64,000 nt of DNA from Chelonoidis abingdonii (lineage: Eukaryota; Chordata; Testudines; Testudinidae). The stretch is taken from positions 86,488,152 to 86,552,151 of the forward strand of contig NC_133770.1 of NCBI RefSeq assembly GCF_003597395.2. Direction: 5' to 3'. The notes beneath the pieces are model-generated. The model worked only from the letters and a program-made list of their open reading frames with translations, had not been told where the DNA came from and did not search any database. Both the position numbers and the translations under genes were made by a program. Of this stretch, positions 61,103 to 64,000 are shown piece by piece (position 1 is the first letter of the stretch; each line of letters begins with the position of its first letter).

Positions 61103-61190
61103 TAGGATCTTCAGCTGGTACAAACTGGTTATAGTTCCACTGAAGTCAATGGTACTATGCCAACTTGCAGCAGCTGAGAATTTGGTTCCA
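61103..61190. repeat. Palindromic TTCAGCTGGT repeat
   Basis: Inverted arms of about 40 nt (61,103-61,142 and 61,147-61,188) share a CAGCTGGTACAAACTGG-like sequence around GAAGTCAATGG. It is an old foldback repeat related in style to those at 36,802 and 54,004. Confidence 0.55.
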
Positions 61191-63539
61191 TAACTGTAGC
61201 TAATTCTGCAAACGCTTAAGGAAAGAAAAAGCTATTTTACTTTGTTCATGTTTATATTGTGCAAATTGGTTTTGGTGTCAATTGTAAACTTGGCGGTACA
61301 AAGGCATGGGAGAGCTAATGCAGCTGTTTCTGAAAAAGCTTTAATGATACTTCTGATATTTGTACAAGACTCCACAATGCAATATAGTCTCTCTTTCTCT
61401 TTGTCTCTATCTCATCGCATAAGGATGAAGGAATCTCAGCAAAAATGCATTTTGAATAGTTAGACTAGGCTACTGCATTACTGTACCACAGAGCCTATAA
61501 TATCCTGAACGGCCTTTCCTCCAATACCTTTAGAATTCTTCAGCACACTCAGAGCAACACTGAAACCTGCAAGCATCACATTCTCTGCAATAGCTTTATA
61601 GTCTTCCACAGGCAGATGTTAAAGTAGTGAAAACAAAGATGACCATAACACAGTTTGAAGAGATGAGTTAAGGTGCGTCAACCTAGTTAGATTTATTGCT
61701 AACATATTACTTTTTTTTAATTAAGCCAACTGTATTTTTGAATGACCTAAGTATTTTGCCTCAATGGCCATTTATAATTTACTTCTTAAAGGAACTGTGA
61801 ACAAGCTCATTTCCTCCTATGCACTCTCGCTCTCCCTCCCTCCCCCTGCCTTTTCCATACTTAAATTGAGAACAGACCTTTTTGATTGATATCATATATA
61901 GTAATTACAATTTTATAAACTTCAAAAAAACCCTGCTTACTATGTGTCCTTTTCTTCTTCTAACCTATGCGGTTATAAGTTTTCCTATGACAAGGCAGTA
62001 TTTTCCACTTGTCAGACAAGAGGATTGCAAATCGAAATGGGGGGTTTACTCCCAGTGCTATCAGTGGCCATCTTAAGGAAACCAACAGACTTGTTTCTGC
62101 CTCAGAATCCCAACCATTACAGAACACTTATGTCCCAGATTTTAAAGGTATTTAGGCACTGCAACAATAAGCAGAGCAACACCTTAAAATCTGTGCCTTT
62201 GCAACTGTAGGATGAAAGAATTACTATTGCTACTATTATTTAGAATTGGAACAGACTAATGACCCTTTTTCCAATCTTTCACAAGGTTGTAATTAAAGGG
62301 ACATCAAAAAATAACACTCCTCTCTGAAAACTTTTGACTATTATGTCACTGCTACAATTACTCAAACTGAAAGAGGACAGTAAAAATAAAAATCCTTTAC
62401 TTTTTCAGCTGACTTATTTTGTGCCTCTCACGAGACTTTGTAGTCAGTTGTACTCTTTCCCTGTACAGTCAGATAGTTGTTCCTCTATGTTTGTGTGGAT
62501 CTTTCACAAAGCAATAAGGAAGGGTAAAACACCAAAAATAAAACAGAAAAATGACTGTAAAATCATAACAGTTGGTAGACGTCTCAGAGTACAGTATCAG
62601 AAAGTACTTTAAATTCATTTATTAAAACTGTGTAGGTTTCAAGTTGGTAGTGTCTCTTGTGAGCAAATAAAATACAACTAAAAGTGCAGTTCAGGTGGTG
62701 TCAATGATGCAAAATGGCAAAGACATACAATGACACAGGTCCCCTTCATCCCCATGGTATGTTATTTGTATATCTGAGGATTAACTTGGTCTTATGTCTG
62801 TGCTGAAATATAGACTCCACATTGACAAATGAATAATTCCATTCCCTATGGCCCTGCAGATGTACTGCCACCACTTTTTCTAGGTCCTTGGGTAAGTGGA
62901 GAGGTTGGAAAAGCCTCTATTTTCCCAGAGTACTTTTGACCAAGGTCATCCTGAACTGATGCTTTACCACCATTTTCTTTGGAATAATGAGAATATATCC
63001 CCCACATGTAACAAAACCTGAATTGTGTTCACACTGGCAGGAAGACCTCTGCCACAATCCAAAAGGAATTTTATTAGATAAATATCCAAGCTGCAGCTGA
63101 TTCAATGAAGCTCAGCAACTATACTGGCCAGCTCTGACCAAGCCGCTGTAACCTGCTCCTACCCAAGCAAACAATGTAATTTGTAACATTATGGTCTGAC
63201 AAGAGCCTCTTCAACTGTAGACTGAACCTTAGGTCATCTTCTGTGCGCTGTGAGGTTTATTTAATTAATGTTTGTACAGCTTTATGAATGTGTAAAGGGC
63301 TATAATAAATACAAAGTACTTTTATATTTAAAACAAGGAGAAAAAAGCTGACATGTCACCAAAGGGTAATAGCAGCTGACTGAATAATACTACCCACAAC
63401 CTGGAATAGAGCAAGCATGTGATTTCGTGAGCAAACTATTACCTCTGCAGAATAAGAACATTTTACAGCACTGATGGTTCCTTGCTAATGGGATAAATGA
63501 TACTCTAGGGTCAGAAACTCACTGACCTTATTAATAATG

Positions 63540-64000
63540 GACGACACCAAGAAGCCTGGGGTGTTTAATGCCTATTTTGCTTCAGTCTTCAATAAAAAGG
63601 CAAACTGTGAGGAGATTCTTAACACAATTAAGCAGGACAACAAGGAGGAAGGAACAGAGGCTAAAAGAGAGAAGAACAGATTAAAGAATATTTAGATAAG
63701 TTAGATGTATTCAAGTCAGCAGCACTTGATGAAATTCACCTAAGGAATTAGTTGAAACAATCTCAAAACCATTAGCGATTATCTTTGAGAACTCCTGGAG
63801 GATGGTGAGGTCCCAGAGGACTGGGGAAGGGCAAAGATAGTATACCTGTCTTTAGAAAGGTGGAAAAGGAGGACCCAGGGAATTAAGACCAGTCAGCCTA
63901 ATTTTAATACCAGGAGAGATACTGGAACAAATTATTAAGCCATCAGTTTGTAAGAACCTAGATGACAATAGTGTGATAAGTAATAGACAACACGAACAAA
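63540..64000 (+). mobile_element. CR1 LINE fragment, runs off the window
   Basis: Translation gives GVFNAYFASVFNKKANCEEI, the linker between endonuclease and reverse transcriptase in CR1 ORF2. Pieces matching DEIHLR-, EDWGRAK- and QGIKTSQPNF-type RT regions follow in shifted frames. Stops interrupt it, and the element continues past 64,000. Confidence 0.85.

Larger units (their letters stand above)
29819..64000 (-). other. ULK4: Large ULK4 intron (partial), repeat-rich
   Basis: No further ULK4 exon was recognised up to the window edge, so this is inferred to be intronic. Besides the elements listed, the stretches 29,900-31,650, 33,000-34,700, 39,480-40,890, 43,500-46,770, 48,600-50,270, 53,300-54,000, 54,750-55,870 and 59,860-61,090 show no gene or repeat that I can name. 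Confidence 0.6.

Noticed and set aside
29819..64000. Further ULK4 exons upstream on the minus strand.
   Set aside because: I checked plus-strand CCAT contexts that could be donors after an ATG codon, including 33,300, 38,918 and 49,045. None gave a ULK4-like peptide. The next exon is probably beyond the window.

Overview
The window is vertebrate nuclear DNA, most likely from a cryptodiran turtle. It is AT-rich, has no bacterial gene pattern, and contains spliced genes with GT-AG introns. It also holds two copies of what looks like the tRNA-Lys-derived tortoise (Cry-type) SINE, several CR1 LINEs, and many hAT and PIF/Harbinger elements of the kind common in turtle and crocodilian genomes. The species call rests on repeat content recognised from memory. 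Region 1 (1-23,190, + strand): CTNNB1 (beta-catenin). All 14 coding exons are present and uninterrupted, from the ATG at 12,542 to the TAA at 22,149. Their lengths sum to 2,346 nt, giving 781 residues, the same length as the human protein. The first 12.5 kb is intron 1 sequence full of DNA transposons. No CpG island or promoter is visible there, so the non-coding first exon lies to the left of the window. The 3'UTR contains its own intron with two possible acceptors and two poly(A) signals. Region 2 (about 23,190-26,600): a short intergenic gap between two convergent genes. Region 3 (about 26,600-64,000, - strand): the 3' end of a gene I identify as ULK4, the tail-to-tail neighbour of CTNNB1 in other amniotes. 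The last two coding exons (29,818-29,730 and 27,350-27,287) are phase-compatible and read into a stop codon. Everything above 29,819 looks like a single large ULK4 intron; I found no further exon in it. Region 4, the intronic repeat landscape: hAT-type MITEs with 8-bp target duplications, a TcMar-like element with a nested hAT copy, Harbinger MITEs, CR1 and L2 LINE remnants (one L2 still shows a YADD motif), MIR-like SINEs, tRNA-like SINEs and several palindromic repeats. The largest is a roughly 4-kb two-gene PIF/Harbinger transposon (about 55,881-59,846) carrying a decayed DDE transposase (+) and a decayed Myb/SANT-like protein (-) in convergent arrangement. No microbial-type defence, biosynthetic or mobile gene system is present. 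The unusual items are the repeat structures and the conserved 3'UTR splicing of CTNNB1.
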